DNA of 54,954 nucleotides from Thermoanaerobaculia bacterium. Its GTDB lineage: Bacteria; Acidobacteriota; Thermoanaerobaculia; Multivoradales; JAHEKO01. Made by a program: the position numbers and the translations under genes. The stretch spans positions 5,164-60,117 of the forward strand of contig CALZKB010000001.1 of NCBI GenBank assembly GCA_945787575.1, in the 5' to 3' direction. Each line of letters opens with the position of its first letter. The stretch's first letter is position 1. Shown one piece after another: positions 23,190 to 32,015 of the stretch. Below the pieces are notes generated by a model that was not told where the DNA came from, ran no database searches, and saw only the letters and a list, made by a program, of their open reading frames with translations.

Positions 23190-24107
23190 CTAGGTCGTGA
23201 TCTTGATGTGCCACGGCTCGTGGCGGACCCCGTACTCGTTCGCTTCCGGGTAACGGATGTCGATATAGCCGAGGTCGATCAGCTTCTTGAACTCATCGGT
23301 TTCGGCGAACGATTCGGTGAAGTTGGCGGCGCCGAGGCCACGCTTGCCGATGTCGAAATCTCCGACGGCGTGGAACGAATAGCCGGGTGGGGCGAGCGAC
23401 CGCGCCGCCTGCGAGAGATTGCCTTGGGTCTCGACCGCCTTGCGCAGAAACAGCTGGTACTGCTTGGCCAGGCCGCGCACCCCTGACGTCAGGAGCACCG
23501 AGTCACCGAGATCCGCGGTGATCCTCTCGTACTTTTCGAGCGAGGGACCTCGCAGGAGGTAGTGACCGGTGCCTGGAATCCGCTTCAGGTCCTTTCTCTC
23601 CAACCGGTCGCTGAGATTCTCGATCACCTTCTCGCCGAGGAACCCGTAGCGCGAAGCGTCGGCATGGAAGAGCTCGTCCATCAGGGCCAGCTCATCGACT
23701 TCGAAGGTACCGATGTCCGAATAGCTGTGGCTGAACTCGATGATCTCGTCGAATCCCATCCGGTTGAAGTTCCCGTGTCCGACGACGACCTGGGCTCGTT
23801 CGAGGCGGGCGGCGGTCCTGACGAGCAGGTCCCACTGTTGCTCGGAAACCAAGAGATCGTCGTCGTAGGCTCGGTCGAAGTCACGCGCCTTGATGACGGC
23901 GCGGAGCTGGGAAGGACTGGCGACGTCGATCTCTGGCGCCGCGATCGTCCCCTCGTCGCGGGTCGGCTCCGCCGTTCGGTCGGCGGCCATCGCCTCATCG
24001 ATCGAGCGAGGCTTCGGAGCGCCCGGTGAACCCCCCCGCATCAGGCCGCCGACGGCGACCGCGCCTGCGACTCGAGGCAGAATCCTCAGGAAGGCTCGTC
24101 GATCCAA
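23190..24107 (-). CDS. M15-family (VanY-like) D,D-carboxypeptidase with Tat-type leader
   Basis: 305 residues. The N terminus MDRRAFLRILPRVAGAVAVGG looks like a twin-arginine-type signal with RR at 3-4. The peptidase domain occupies the last ~130 residues: TSGVRGLAKQYQLFL, the zinc ligands in SFHAVGDFDIG (H and D) and the final EPWHIKI (E and H). Such enzymes trim the last D-alanine of peptidoglycan stems. The middle part (about 60-170) is an unrecognised extension with helices and an EIIEFSHSYSDIGTF segment. It is convergent with the selenoprotein gene, 7 bp apart. Confidence 0.85.
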   Translation of the reverse strand: MDRRAFLRILPRVAGAVAVGGLMRGGSPGAPKPRSIDEAMAADRTAEPTRDEGTIAAPEIDVASPSQLRAVIKARDFDRAYDDDLLVSEQQWDLLVRTAARLERAQVVVGHGNFNRMGFDEIIEFSHSYSDIGTFEVDELALMDELFHADASRYGFLGEKVIENLSDRLERKDLKRIPGTGHYLLRGPSLEKYERITADLGDSVLLTSGVRGLAKQYQLFLRKAVETQGNLSQAARSLAPPGYSFHAVGDFDIGKRGLGAANFTESFAETDEFKKLIDLGYIDIRYPEANEYGVRHEPWHIKITT

Positions 24108-24200
24108 GAAGTCGTTCCCCTTTTCGTTTGGTCCGGCTAAACCCCTACCGCCATTGACTTCCCGTCTGGCCGGACGATCGATTATAGACGAGGAGTCGGG

Positions 24201-25448
24201 TCAAATCAGGAGACCTGCTACACAAGCGGTCATGAACGCGGCGAGAGTCCCGCCGATCATCGCTCGAATGCCCAAACGGGCGAGATCGCTTCGGCGCTCG
24301 GGCGCCATCGCACCGATGCCGCCGAGTTGGATCCCGATCGAGCTGAAGTTGGCGAAGCCCGCAAGCGCGTAGGTGAGGATCGTGACCGTGCGGTCGCTGA
24401 AGTTGTCGAGCCGGGTGCTCAGGCTGGCGAAGGCGACGAACTCGTTGACCACGGTCTTGGTACCGATGATCTCACCGGCCATCCGGCACTCGCTCCAGGG
24501 GATGCCCATCAGAAAGGCGAGCGGAGCAAAGACCAGTCCGAAGGCCTTTTCGAGGCTCCACGCCGAGTCTCCGGAGAAGCCGAAGAAGCCCCCGAACCAG
24601 CCGACGATCGCGTTGCCCATCGCCACCAGGGCGACGAAAGCGATCAACATCGCCGCGATGTTGAGGGCGAGCTTGACGCCGTCGCTGGCACCGGTGGCCG
24701 CCGCCTCGACCGCGTTGACGCTCTTCTTCTCGACCGCGAGCTCCACCGTGCCGAGGGTCTTCGGCGTCTCGGTCTCGGGCTGCATCACTTTGGCGATCAG
24801 CAGCGCCGCCGGCGCCGAGATCACCGAGGCGGTGATCAGGTGACCCGCGTCGATGCCCATGGCGACGAAGGCTGCCAGAACGCCGCCGGCGATGGTGGCG
24901 AAGCCCCCCACCATGACCGCGTTGAGCTCGGAAAGAGTCATGTCGTTGACGTAGGGCCGGATGACGAGCGGCGCTTCGGTCTGTCCGACGAAGATGTTCG
25001 CCGCGGCGGAGAGGCTCTCGGCGCCCGAGGTACCGAGAGTGCGCTGCATGACCCAGGCGAAGAACTGAACGATCTTCTGCATCACGCCGACGTGGTAGAG
25101 GACCGCCATCAGCGAGGAGAAGAAGACGACGGTCGGCAACACCCCGAAGGCGAACGAACGCCAGAGCGTGTAGGTCGGCGGAAGCGGCTCGTCGCCCGGC
25201 TTCGGGTAGATGTCGAACATGAACGCCGACCCCTCATCGACGAAGGAGAGGAGCTGCCGGAAGAAGTCACCCATCCAAACGAAGACAGCCTGCCCGGGGC
25301 CGGTCTTCAGGATCAGCAGCGCGAAGACGAATTGCAGGAGCATCCCGCCTCCGACCAGGCGCCAGGAGACCTTCCGCTTGTGCGAGCTCATCAGCCAGGC
25401 GAGACCTACCATGGTGAAGAGTCCAAGCAGGCTGATCAGCCGTTCCAC
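24201..25448 (-). CDS. NupC-type concentrative nucleoside transporter
   Basis: 415 residues with about ten spans. CNT signatures include the first part LISLLGLFTMVGLAWLMSS, GQTEAPLVIRPYVNDMT (nucleoside-binding helical hairpin 1), ESLSAAANIFVG and the second hairpin region KTVVNEFVAFASL, then ALAGFANFSSIGIQLGGIG. They import nucleosides with protons or sodium. The frame is open to 25784, but GTG 25448 has AGGAGG 7 nt upstream and starts where the family starts, so it is used. It lies 8 kb from the BMC operon but provides the obvious substrate uptake for it. Confidence 0.93.
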   Translation of the reverse strand: MERLISLLGLFTMVGLAWLMSSHKRKVSWRLVGGGMLLQFVFALLILKTGPGQAVFVWMGDFFRQLLSFVDEGSAFMFDIYPKPGDEPLPPTYTLWRSFAFGVLPTVVFFSSLMAVLYHVGVMQKIVQFFAWVMQRTLGTSGAESLSAAANIFVGQTEAPLVIRPYVNDMTLSELNAVMVGGFATIAGGVLAAFVAMGIDAGHLITASVISAPAALLIAKVMQPETETPKTLGTVELAVEKKSVNAVEAAATGASDGVKLALNIAAMLIAFVALVAMGNAIVGWFGGFFGFSGDSAWSLEKAFGLVFAPLAFLMGIPWSECRMAGEIIGTKTVVNEFVAFASLSTRLDNFSDRTVTILTYALAGFANFSSIGIQLGGIGAMAPERRSDLARLGIRAMIGGTLAAFMTACVAGLLI

Positions 25449-25593
25449 GCAAGCACCTCCTGGGAAGACGAACCGTTGAGGGGTCGACGGGTGGCGGCAT
25501 CTTAGCAGCGACCGGGGGACTGCCACGGACGGCCGAGGAGGGGAAAACTGGGCAGGCGAATCTAAACCGGTGCCGCCGCCGTAAGGATCTTCG

Positions 25594-26637
25594 GTGGTAC
25601 GCTCCCTCCTCTCGATCATGTCTTCCCGCACGCCCAACGACCCCCGTAGTCCCAAGGAGCTGCGCGACGAGGAGCGTCGCGCCAAGCTGACGGCCCACCG
25701 CGACATGGCGACCTGGGGCGAGCGGTTGGTGCCGCTCGGTGCCTTCCGCGCGGCGACGAGCCGGGCCGGGCGGGAGCTGAGCACCGACGAGCGACGAACC
25801 CAGGCCGGCCGCTATCTCGAGCTGCCGCCCGACCCGACCCCGGTCGAAGGGCCGTACCACCGGGTCGCGGTCTTCGGCGGCGTCTACAACAACCACTACG
25901 CGCTCTCCGCGTTGCTTGCCGATGCCCGCGAGCGCGGTGCGGAGGCGATCTACTGTCTCGGTGACCTCGGTGGCTTCGGCCCCAATCCCGAGAAGGTCTG
26001 GCAGCTGCTCCTCGACGGCGCGGTCAAGGTCATCCAGGGCAACTACGAACAGTCGCTGGCCACCGGTCACGGAGACTGCAACTGCGGCTACACCGACCCG
26101 CGAGACAACCACTTCGCGGAGCTCTCCTACGGCTACACGGCGCAACGGTGCTCGAGCGAGTTCACGGCGTGGATGGGCGCGCTGCCTGAGCGCCGGCGAG
26201 TGCGAGTCGGCGAACGCGAGCTCTTGCTGGTCCACGGCTCGCCGCGCCGGATCAACGAGTTCCTGTTCCAATCGACGTCGTCGGTGGGGTTTCTCGAGGT
26301 GATGCTCGACCGCGAGCGGTGCGACGGACTGCTCTGCACCCACACCGGGCTCCACTGGCACCGCAAGCTGCCATCGGGGCGCGACGTCGTCAACGTCGGC
26401 GTCATCGGACGGCCCGCCAACGACGGGCGCACCAACGTCTGGTACACGATGCTGGAGACGTCGGGCGACGATCTGCAGGTCGATCAGCTGCCTCTCGGCT
26501 ACGACCGCTTGGCGCTGGCGGACGAGATGCGGGCCGAGGCGCTGCCCGACGAGTTCGTGGAGACCGTGCTCACCGGCTGGTGGACCACCTGCCTCGAGAT
26601 TCTGCCGGCGCGCGAGCGGGCCGCGTCGAGGTTCTGA
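25594..26637 (+). CDS. Metallophosphoesterase family protein
   Basis: 347 residues. The calcineurin-like fold begins about residue 89: VAVFGGVYNNHYALSALL, CLGDLGGFGPNPE (family GDxxGxGPxP), VIQGNYE (family GNHD/E), then VHGSPRRINEFLF and CTHTGLHW (histidine ligands). The usual DxH of the first motif is changed to GGVYNN, so one metal site may be altered. An N-terminal ~85-residue extension rich in charge (PKELRDEERRAKLTAHRDMATWG) is unusual. GTG 25594 (AAGGA 6 nt upstream) is chosen; ATG 25618 is the alternative. It is 2 bp from the FAD oxidoreductase gene, so they probably act together. Confidence 0.75.
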   Translation: MVRSLLSIMSSRTPNDPRSPKELRDEERRAKLTAHRDMATWGERLVPLGAFRAATSRAGRELSTDERRTQAGRYLELPPDPTPVEGPYHRVAVFGGVYNNHYALSALLADARERGAEAIYCLGDLGGFGPNPEKVWQLLLDGAVKVIQGNYEQSLATGHGDCNCGYTDPRDNHFAELSYGYTAQRCSSEFTAWMGALPERRRVRVGERELLLVHGSPRRINEFLFQSTSSVGFLEVMLDRERCDGLLCTHTGLHWHRKLPSGRDVVNVGVIGRPANDGRTNVWYTMLETSGDDLQVDQLPLGYDRLALADEMRAEALPDEFVETVLTGWWTTCLEILPARERAASRF

Positions 26638-26639
26638 GA

Positions 26640-27848
26640 ATGGACGCGCGCCACCTCGCGATCTTGGGCGCCGGTCCGACCGGCATCGAAGCGGCCCTCG
26701 CAGCGGCCGAGCGGGGCTGGTCGTTCATCCTCTATGAGGCGGGTGCGGAGGTCGCCGATCACATGCGGGACTGGGGCCACGTGCGACTCTTCTCGCCCTG
26801 GAGTCTCGACGTCTCGCCACGGATGCGGAAAGCGCTCGGCGAGCTCGGGCGCCGCGTTCCCGATGATGACAGTTGCCCGACCGGAGAGGAGCTGCGCACC
26901 GAGGTGCTCGTGCCGCTTGCCCACTCACCGGTGATCGAGCCCTCACTGCGGCTCGGCGTCGAGGTAGTGGCGATCAGCCGGGAACGGCTGCTGAAACACG
27001 AGGCGATCGGAGGCGAGAAGCGCGAGGCGAGCCGTTTCCGACTGCTGCTGCGCGACGGCGCGGGGCGGGAATCGACGGAACACGCCGACGCCGTGCTCGA
27101 CTGCACCGGCAGCTACTCATCCCCCAACTGGCTCGGCGATGGTGGCATCCCGGCGCCGGGAGAGGAGTCGGCGGCTCCCTGGATCGTGCGCCGGATTCCG
27201 GATCTCGACGCCGAGGCCGCGGAGTGGCGGGGTCGCCGGGTGCTGTTGGTCGGGGCGGGACACTCCGCCCAGACCGCGGCGGAGGGTCTGGCGGATTTGG
27301 CGCGCTCGGGAGGCACCGAAACCCCGACGCGGGTGATCTGGGCGCTGCGCGGAGAGGTGCCCGAATGGCCGGTAGACCCCCAGGACCCACTCCCTGAGCG
27401 TTCTCGACTCGCGGCTGCCGCCCGCGAGCTCGTCGCCGGTACCGATCCGAGGTTCGACATTCGCCGAGGGGTGGTGATCGATCGCTTCGAGCCGCGCGGT
27501 GCCGAGGTCGACGTCACCTTGCGGCGAACCGACGATTCACGGGAGATCGTCACCGTGGACCGGGTGCTCGGCCTCACCGGCGCGGTCGGCGACCACACGC
27601 TCTACCGGCAGCTGCAGGTCCACGAGTGCTACGCCACGAGCGGCCCGATGAAGCTGGCTGCGTCGCTCCTGAGTGAAGGGGGCGGCGACTGCCTCGAGCA
27701 GAAGAGCCTTGGGGCGGACACCCTCACCAACCCCGAGCCGAACTTCTTCATCCTCGGTGCGAAGTCCTATGGCCGCAACAGCACCTTCCTCATGCGAGTC
27801 GGTTGGCAGCAGGTCGACGAGATCTACGGGCTCCTCGCGGCCTCCTAG
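26640..27848 (+). CDS. FAD-dependent pyridine-nucleotide oxidoreductase-like protein
   Basis: 402 residues. Two Rossmann sites: LAILGAGPTGIEAALAAAERG at the start for FAD, and RVLLVGAGHSAQTAAEGLADL in the middle for NADPH, with HVRLFSPWSLDVSPRM and DAVLDCTGSYSSPNWLG between. The architecture is that of flavin monooxygenase/thioredoxin reductase-like enzymes, with no redox-active CxxC seen. The C terminus reads NFFILGAKSYGRNSTFLMRVG. It is in an operon with the preceding metallophosphoesterase. Substrate unknown. Similar pairs can occur near arsenic genes, but I have no evidence that this pair is part of that pathway. Confidence 0.75.
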   Translation: MDARHLAILGAGPTGIEAALAAAERGWSFILYEAGAEVADHMRDWGHVRLFSPWSLDVSPRMRKALGELGRRVPDDDSCPTGEELRTEVLVPLAHSPVIEPSLRLGVEVVAISRERLLKHEAIGGEKREASRFRLLLRDGAGRESTEHADAVLDCTGSYSSPNWLGDGGIPAPGEESAAPWIVRRIPDLDAEAAEWRGRRVLLVGAGHSAQTAAEGLADLARSGGTETPTRVIWALRGEVPEWPVDPQDPLPERSRLAAAARELVAGTDPRFDIRRGVVIDRFEPRGAEVDVTLRRTDDSREIVTVDRVLGLTGAVGDHTLYRQLQVHECYATSGPMKLAASLLSEGGGDCLEQKSLGADTLTNPEPNFFILGAKSYGRNSTFLMRVGWQQVDEIYGLLAAS

Positions 27849-27867
27849 CGGCCGGTGGCAGATTCTG

Positions 27868-28278
27868 CTACCGGTTCTTCTTGCGGATCACGAGCTTCAG
27901 GCCTGACCACACGTCGTCGACGGCGCAGACCTTCACATCGACGATCCCGAGCGGTAGAGCGTGGCGGCGGGCGACGTCTTCGGTGACGTCGGTCGGCACC
28001 TTGGAGGCCTTCTTGGGCCACGACACCCAGATCATGCCGTCGGCGACGATACGCCGCAGTTGAGCGGGCAGACGTCGAACGAGATCGGCCTCGCGACGGA
28101 CGAAGAGGTGGACGAAGTTCAGCCTCCGGGCGCGCGGACCGAGCCAGCGGATCGTGTCGGGCTCCGGAGCCAACAGCGAATGGTAGTGATCCGGTGCCCC
28201 GACCGCGCTCGCCCGCATTCCCGACTCGAGCCCCAGCTTCTTGGCGAGGGGTGTCCCGGAATAACCAGCGGTGGCCAT
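27868..28278 (-). CDS. DUF3052 family protein
   Basis: 136 residues. The family marks are GYSGTPLAKKLGLESG at the start, MIWVSWPKKASKVPTDVTEDVARRHALPLG in the middle and KVCAVDDVWSGLKLVIRK at the end. DUF3052 proteins are small, cytoplasmic and uncharacterised. It is convergent with the FAD oxidoreductase gene, and the next minus-strand gene ends nearby (59 bp upstream). Complete. Confidence 0.88.
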   Translation of the reverse strand: MATAGYSGTPLAKKLGLESGMRASAVGAPDHYHSLLAPEPDTIRWLGPRARRLNFVHLFVRREADLVRRLPAQLRRIVADGMIWVSWPKKASKVPTDVTEDVARRHALPLGIVDVKVCAVDDVWSGLKLVIRKKNR

Positions 28279-28337
28279 CCGGCCACCCTAGCAAGAGTCG
28301 CGCAGGTCGCGTGGCGAGCCAGCGACCAGGTGGACCG

Positions 28338-29009
28338 TCAGCGCACGATTCGAGAACGCAGCTCCCCGAACGCGCTCCCGTCTGGCGAGTCGACCAGCAG
28401 CATGGCCGGCATCTCTTCACCTTGGCCGAGCACCAGGATGCCGGCGGGGTCGGGCTGGTCGAGGTCGTAGCCGACGGTCGCGGCCAGGAACTCACGCTCG
28501 GAGGCCGGCAGCACACCCTTGTAGAGCCCGACCACGATCTCCTGGCCGCGAGCGTTGCTCAGGTGGACGACTTCGAGCGCCCACGCGGGGTCCGCCCGCC
28601 GGCCGAAGCCCAGAGCGCAGAGCTCGAAGTACGGGAAGCTGACTCCGTCCGCGCCCAGCGGCCGCTCGGTGCCGAGGGCGTAACGCAGCTCGACGTCGTC
28701 GATCAGGAGCTCGAGCTTGAGCGGCACCGTCGAGGTTTCGAACGCGTCGTAGGGCGCGTCTCGCAGAAGAGCGAGCGGAAGGGTCGCCGCCGGCAAAGTC
28801 TCGCGTTGGCGCACGCACCAACCGGCGATCGGCAGCTCCGCCGAGGCGTCGCCGACCGCTAGGCGGATCTGGGAGCGTTCGAGCTCTCGGACTTCATCGT
28901 CGGCGGCTTGGGGCTGCCACAACTCGAAGTAGAGAATCGAATCGATCTCGGCGAGCAGTCCGCCGGGGAGAAGAGCGAGAGCGAGGACGGCTTTCAGGAC
29001 TTTGGACAC
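28338..29009 (-). CDS. Exported hypothetical protein
   Basis: 223 residues. The N terminus MSKVLKAVLALALLPGGLLAEID is a short signal peptide with a likely cut after LLA. The rest is a beta-rich soluble domain: repeated charged/hydrophobic strands such as LKLELLIDDVELRYALG and LEVVHLSNARGQEIVVGLYKG. I recognise no family and no catalytic motif. It follows the DUF72 gene by 9 bp on the same strand, but their products look unrelated. Confidence 0.55.
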   Translation of the reverse strand: MSKVLKAVLALALLPGGLLAEIDSILYFELWQPQAADDEVRELERSQIRLAVGDASAELPIAGWCVRQRETLPAATLPLALLRDAPYDAFETSTVPLKLELLIDDVELRYALGTERPLGADGVSFPYFELCALGFGRRADPAWALEVVHLSNARGQEIVVGLYKGVLPASEREFLAATVGYDLDQPDPAGILVLGQGEEMPAMLLVDSPDGSAFGELRSRIVR

Positions 29010-29018
29010 GGGTGGGCG

Positions 29019-29717
29019 TCACGCTCCGAGCGCGAGGAACGCGCGGGCGAGCTTCGGTCCGGCTCCGGCGTCCTCGTGCTTGAAGAAGACCAACGCCTGC
29101 GACCAGCTCTGCCGGGAGGTCCAGCGATGCCAGTCGGCGAGTTCCTTCGCCGGGTACTCCTCGCGGCGAAGCCGCAGGTAGCCCCAGTCGGCGGTCGCCA
29201 CCCGCGGCGAGTCGTCGTCGCTCCCCGTGTCCGCCAGACATAGGGCGCAATTGCGTTGGGCGAGCGCTTCGTAGGTGGCGTCGTCGAACCAGCTCGGGTG
29301 GCGAAACTCGAAGGCGGCAGGCGTCCCTTCGGGGAGCAGCGCCAGGAAGTCGTCGAGGCGCGGAGTGTCCTGTTTGAAGTTGGGGGGAAGCTGAAAGAGC
29401 AACGCCCCGAGCCTGGCGCCGAGGGTGCCGACAGTTTCGACGAGGTACGCCGTCTCGTCGACCGGCTGCTTGAGCCGCTTGAAGTGGGTGATGCGGCGTG
29501 ACGCCTTGATCGAGAAACGAAACCCTTCGGGCACCTTGGCGGCCCACCCTTCGAGAACGGAGGCCTTGGGCAGGCGATAGAACGTGTTGTTGATCTCGAC
29601 CGCTGGCAGCTCGCCGCCGTAGAAGTCGAGCATCTTCTTGTCCGGCAGGTCCTCGGGGTAGAAAGACCCCTTCCACGCCTTGTAGCTGAAGCCGCTGGTG
29701 CCGGTGCGAATCTCCAT
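29019..29717 (-). CDS. DUF72 family TIM-barrel protein
   Basis: 232 residues. DUF72 signatures: IRTGTSGFSYKAWKGSFYPEDLP, AVEINNTFYRLP, FRFSIKASRRITH, LGALLFQLPPNFK, AFEFRHPSWF and YLRLRREEY. The family has a TIM-barrel fold like xylose isomerase-type enzymes, but its reaction is unknown. ATG 29717 is chosen since the family begins there; a GTG at 29741 adds eight residues. Complete and normal in length. Confidence 0.88.
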   Translation of the reverse strand: MEIRTGTSGFSYKAWKGSFYPEDLPDKKMLDFYGGELPAVEINNTFYRLPKASVLEGWAAKVPEGFRFSIKASRRITHFKRLKQPVDETAYLVETVGTLGARLGALLFQLPPNFKQDTPRLDDFLALLPEGTPAAFEFRHPSWFDDATYEALAQRNCALCLADTGSDDDSPRVATADWGYLRLRREEYPAKELADWHRWTSRQSWSQALVFFKHEDAGAGPKLARAFLALGA

Positions 29718-29765
29718 GCCGGTGATCTTACGCTCAGTCACCTCACCAGGCGCTGGTGGAGCCAG

Positions 29766-30437
29766 CTAACGAGCGATCTGGTCCATCCAGCCACGCGTCG
29801 TCGACGCCAGCTCCGCTATCACCTCCCCTGCTGTCCGTCCCGACCGTTTGAGCACCGCGAAGCCGTGGTCGGCCCCTTCGACCCTGTGAAGCACCGCTCT
29901 TCGTCCGAGCCGCCGGCAGACCGGCTCCATCAAGTCGAGACCGGCCAGCGGATCGCGAGTCCCCTGGAGAAAGAGCATCGAGTGCTCGACCTCGGAGAGA
30001 TGCGCGGCGCGCTCGATGCCTGGCTTCTTGGGCGGGTGAAGCGGGAAGGAGAAGAACACGAGACCGGCGACGCTCGAGAGCGGTTCCGCCGCCGCCGCTC
30101 GCGAGGTCATGCGGCCGCCCATCGATTTGCCGCCCGCGAACAGGGGCAGGCCGCGTGCGAGCTGGCGGCCCGCCGCGACCGCGGCGCGGACCGCCGCCAA
30201 CAGCCGCGGCGCTCGGTCGGGAGAACGCCGCCCGGCCTCCATGTAGGGGAACTGGTAACGAAGGGTCGCGATCTTCTCGGCTGCCAGCGCTTCGACCAGC
30301 GCCGCCATGAAGGCGTGGCGCATACCGGCGCCCGCACCGTGAGCTAGAACGAGGACCGCCCGCGCGACACGCGGACGCCGCCAGAGAGCCGAGACGACGG
30401 TGTCACCGACCGCGATCGAACGTTCGCTGCCGCTCAT
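29766..30437 (-). CDS. Alpha/beta hydrolase of the dienelactone-hydrolase-like (KANL3/Tex30) type
   Basis: 223 residues. VLVLAHGAGAGMRHAFM holds the oxyanion turn, GGKSMGGRMTS holds the nucleophile serine, and the late GTRDPLAG aspartate and GADHGFAVL histidine complete the triad. The pattern matches the small KANL3/Tex30-type group. Substrate unknown. Start ATG 30437 overlaps the stop of the ATL gene (ATGA); GTG 30449 would add four residues. Cytoplasmic. It is the last gene of a three-gene run with the ATL protein and DUF1499. Confidence 0.82.
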   Translation of the reverse strand: MSGSERSIAVGDTVVSALWRRPRVARAVLVLAHGAGAGMRHAFMAALVEALAAEKIATLRYQFPYMEAGRRSPDRAPRLLAAVRAAVAAGRQLARGLPLFAGGKSMGGRMTSRAAAAEPLSSVAGLVFFSFPLHPPKKPGIERAAHLSEVEHSMLFLQGTRDPLAGLDLMEPVCRRLGRRAVLHRVEGADHGFAVLKRSGRTAGEVIAELASTTRGWMDQIAR

Positions 30438-30754
30438 CGCGGCCGCCACTGATAGCGCTTCAGGTCGACCCGTCCTCTCGCTCCGAAGGTCACCCCTTCA
30501 TCCTCCAGCAGTCGGCGTTGGATTCCCTCGAACATCGGCTCGCGACGGGGGCTCACTTCGCCGCGAGCGTTGATCACCCGCTGCCAGGGGAGGCGCTGGT
30601 CGTCAGGTGTCGCGTGCAGGGCGTAGCCCACTTGGCGAGCGTGCCCGGGAAGACCGGCGAGCGCGGCGACCTGTCCGTAGGTGGCGACGCGGCCTCGGGG
30701 GATGCGTTTCACGACCGCGTAGATCCGCTCATAGGCCGAGCTGCCGCGACTCAC
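30434..30754 (-). CDS. Alkyltransferase-like protein (ATL; MGMT fold without the catalytic cysteine)
   Basis: 106 residues, only the DNA-binding domain of the O6-alkylguanine transferase fold. VATYGQVAALAGLPGHARQVGYAL is the recognition helix region with the arginine finger (ARQVG). The active-site PCHR of true enzymes is PWQRV here: tryptophan replaces cysteine, the mark of ATL proteins. ATLs flip and clamp O6-alkylguanine and hand it to nucleotide excision repair. It overlaps the DUF1499 gene start by 4 nt (MSRG after its stop) and the hydrolase gene. Confidence 0.9.
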   Translation of the reverse strand: MSRGSSAYERIYAVVKRIPRGRVATYGQVAALAGLPGHARQVGYALHATPDDQRLPWQRVINARGEVSPRREPMFEGIQRRLLEDEGVTFGARGRVDLKRYQWRPR

Positions 30755-31128
30755 GGCGCGATCAGACCGTCGGCCACGAGCCGGCGGCGTAAGGCTTCCG
30801 CCCTCCGGCGGTTGACGCCGCGGTCGGAGTAGCCCAGCCGCGAAGCTGAGCGCACGGCGACGCGGTCGGGATCGGGCGCGAGCACCACTTCGAGGTCGTC
30901 GACGAAACGGAAGATCCGGCTTCGCGCCTCCGCCCGCAGGTAGTCGCCGTCGGAGTCGATGATCTTCGTCCGCGGCAGGCTCTCGACCGCCGCCCGGATC
31001 GCCTTCCAGGCAGCTTCGGGGTCGACGATGAGCGGCCAGGGACCGACGCGACGTCTGGGGTCGGTGGCGGTCGACGACACGCAGTTCGGGCGGCGACCAC
31101 AGTCGGCCAGGCGATCGAGGGCGCTCAC
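30751..31128 (-). CDS. DUF1499 family protein
   Basis: 125 residues. DUF1499 features: RPNCVSSTATDPRRRVGPW at the N terminus, a middle VESLPRTKIIDSDGDYLRAEARSRIFRFVDDLEVVL and the closing VRSASRLGYSDRGVNRRRAEALRRRL. The family is widespread and uncharacterised; many members are lipid- or membrane-associated, but no signal peptide is visible here. First gene of the run toward the ATL and hydrolase genes. Complete. Confidence 0.88.
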   Translation of the reverse strand: MSALDRLADCGRRPNCVSSTATDPRRRVGPWPLIVDPEAAWKAIRAAVESLPRTKIIDSDGDYLRAEARSRIFRFVDDLEVVLAPDPDRVAVRSASRLGYSDRGVNRRRAEALRRRLVADGLIAP

Positions 31129-31211
31129 GCCGGGAGTGTAACCCGCCTCGTGGGCGCGTCGCGCCGTGGGAGAGTCTCCGTCACGCTGTCGAGTGGTAGC
31201 CTGCCGGAAGA

Positions 31212-31982
31212 GTGACCGCGACCCTGGCTGATCGAGCTGCTCTAGTCACCGGCGGTGCCGGCGGAATCGGCTCAGCCGTAGTGCGAGCCTTCTCGAAGGC
31301 GGGCGGCCAGGTGGCGGTGCACTATCGGTCCTCCGGCGAAGCGGCCACCACCTTGGCGGCCGAGGTCGGAGGCTTCGCTCTCGGCGCCGATCTTCGGGAC
31401 GAGCGACAGACGGACCGCCTCATCGAAGCGACGATCGAGGGGTTGGGCCGCCTGGACGTCTGCGTCGCCAACGCCGGCGTCTGGCCGGAGGCCGACCAGC
31501 CGATCTGGGAGATGCCGCTCGAGCGCTGGGAGGCGACGATCGAGTCGAATCTCACCGCTACGTTCCTCACCGCCAGGGCGTTCCTGCGCCACGCGGCGAA
31601 GACCAAGAAGGGCTCGCTCGTCCTCATCGGCTCGACGGCGGGGCAGTTCGGGGAGGCGGGGCACGCCGACTACGCGGCGGCGAAGGGGGCGATCCTGACC
31701 GGGCTGCTGCTGTCGGCGAAGAACGAGGCGGCGCGGATCGGCGACGGGGTGCGGGTGAACGCCGTCGCTCCCGGCTGGGTGGCGACGCCGATGTCGAAGG
31801 GCGCGCTCGAGGACCAGCCGCGAGTGGACCGGGCTCTCTCGACGATGGCGCTCAAGAAGGTGGCAACGCCCGAAGACATCGCGGCGGCGGTGCTCTTCTT
31901 GGCATCCGACGAGCTCGCCGGCCACGTCACCGGGCAGGTGATCACGGTCGCCGGAGGAATGGAAGGCCGCCAGATCCCGTAG
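31212..31982 (+). CDS. Short-chain dehydrogenase/reductase (FabG-like)
   Basis: 256 residues from GTG 31212. Classical SDR motifs: TGGAGGIGSAVVRAF for NAD(P), NAGVWPEAD, the catalytic SerYK set (IGSTAGQFGEAGHADYAAAKGAIL with Y-x3-K), and PGWVATPM. It resembles 3-oxoacyl-ACP reductases, though many SDRs with this pattern act on other alcohols. HYRSS in the nucleotide loop favours NADP. Stands alone on the plus strand between divergent minus-strand genes, with 83 bp upstream. Confidence 0.88.
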   Translation: MTATLADRAALVTGGAGGIGSAVVRAFSKAGGQVAVHYRSSGEAATTLAAEVGGFALGADLRDERQTDRLIEATIEGLGRLDVCVANAGVWPEADQPIWEMPLERWEATIESNLTATFLTARAFLRHAAKTKKGSLVLIGSTAGQFGEAGHADYAAAKGAILTGLLLSAKNEAARIGDGVRVNAVAPGWVATPMSKGALEDQPRVDRALSTMALKKVATPEDIAAAVLFLASDELAGHVTGQVITVAGGMEGRQIP

Positions 31983-32015
31983 CGCCGGCACAGCCCCGCC
32001 GGCACCGGTCCCCAG

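Noticed and set aside
25594-27848. Metallophosphoesterase/FAD oxidoreductase pair as part of the arsenic pathway
   Set aside because: Located 19 kb away with no arsenic-specific motif; the link would be a guess.
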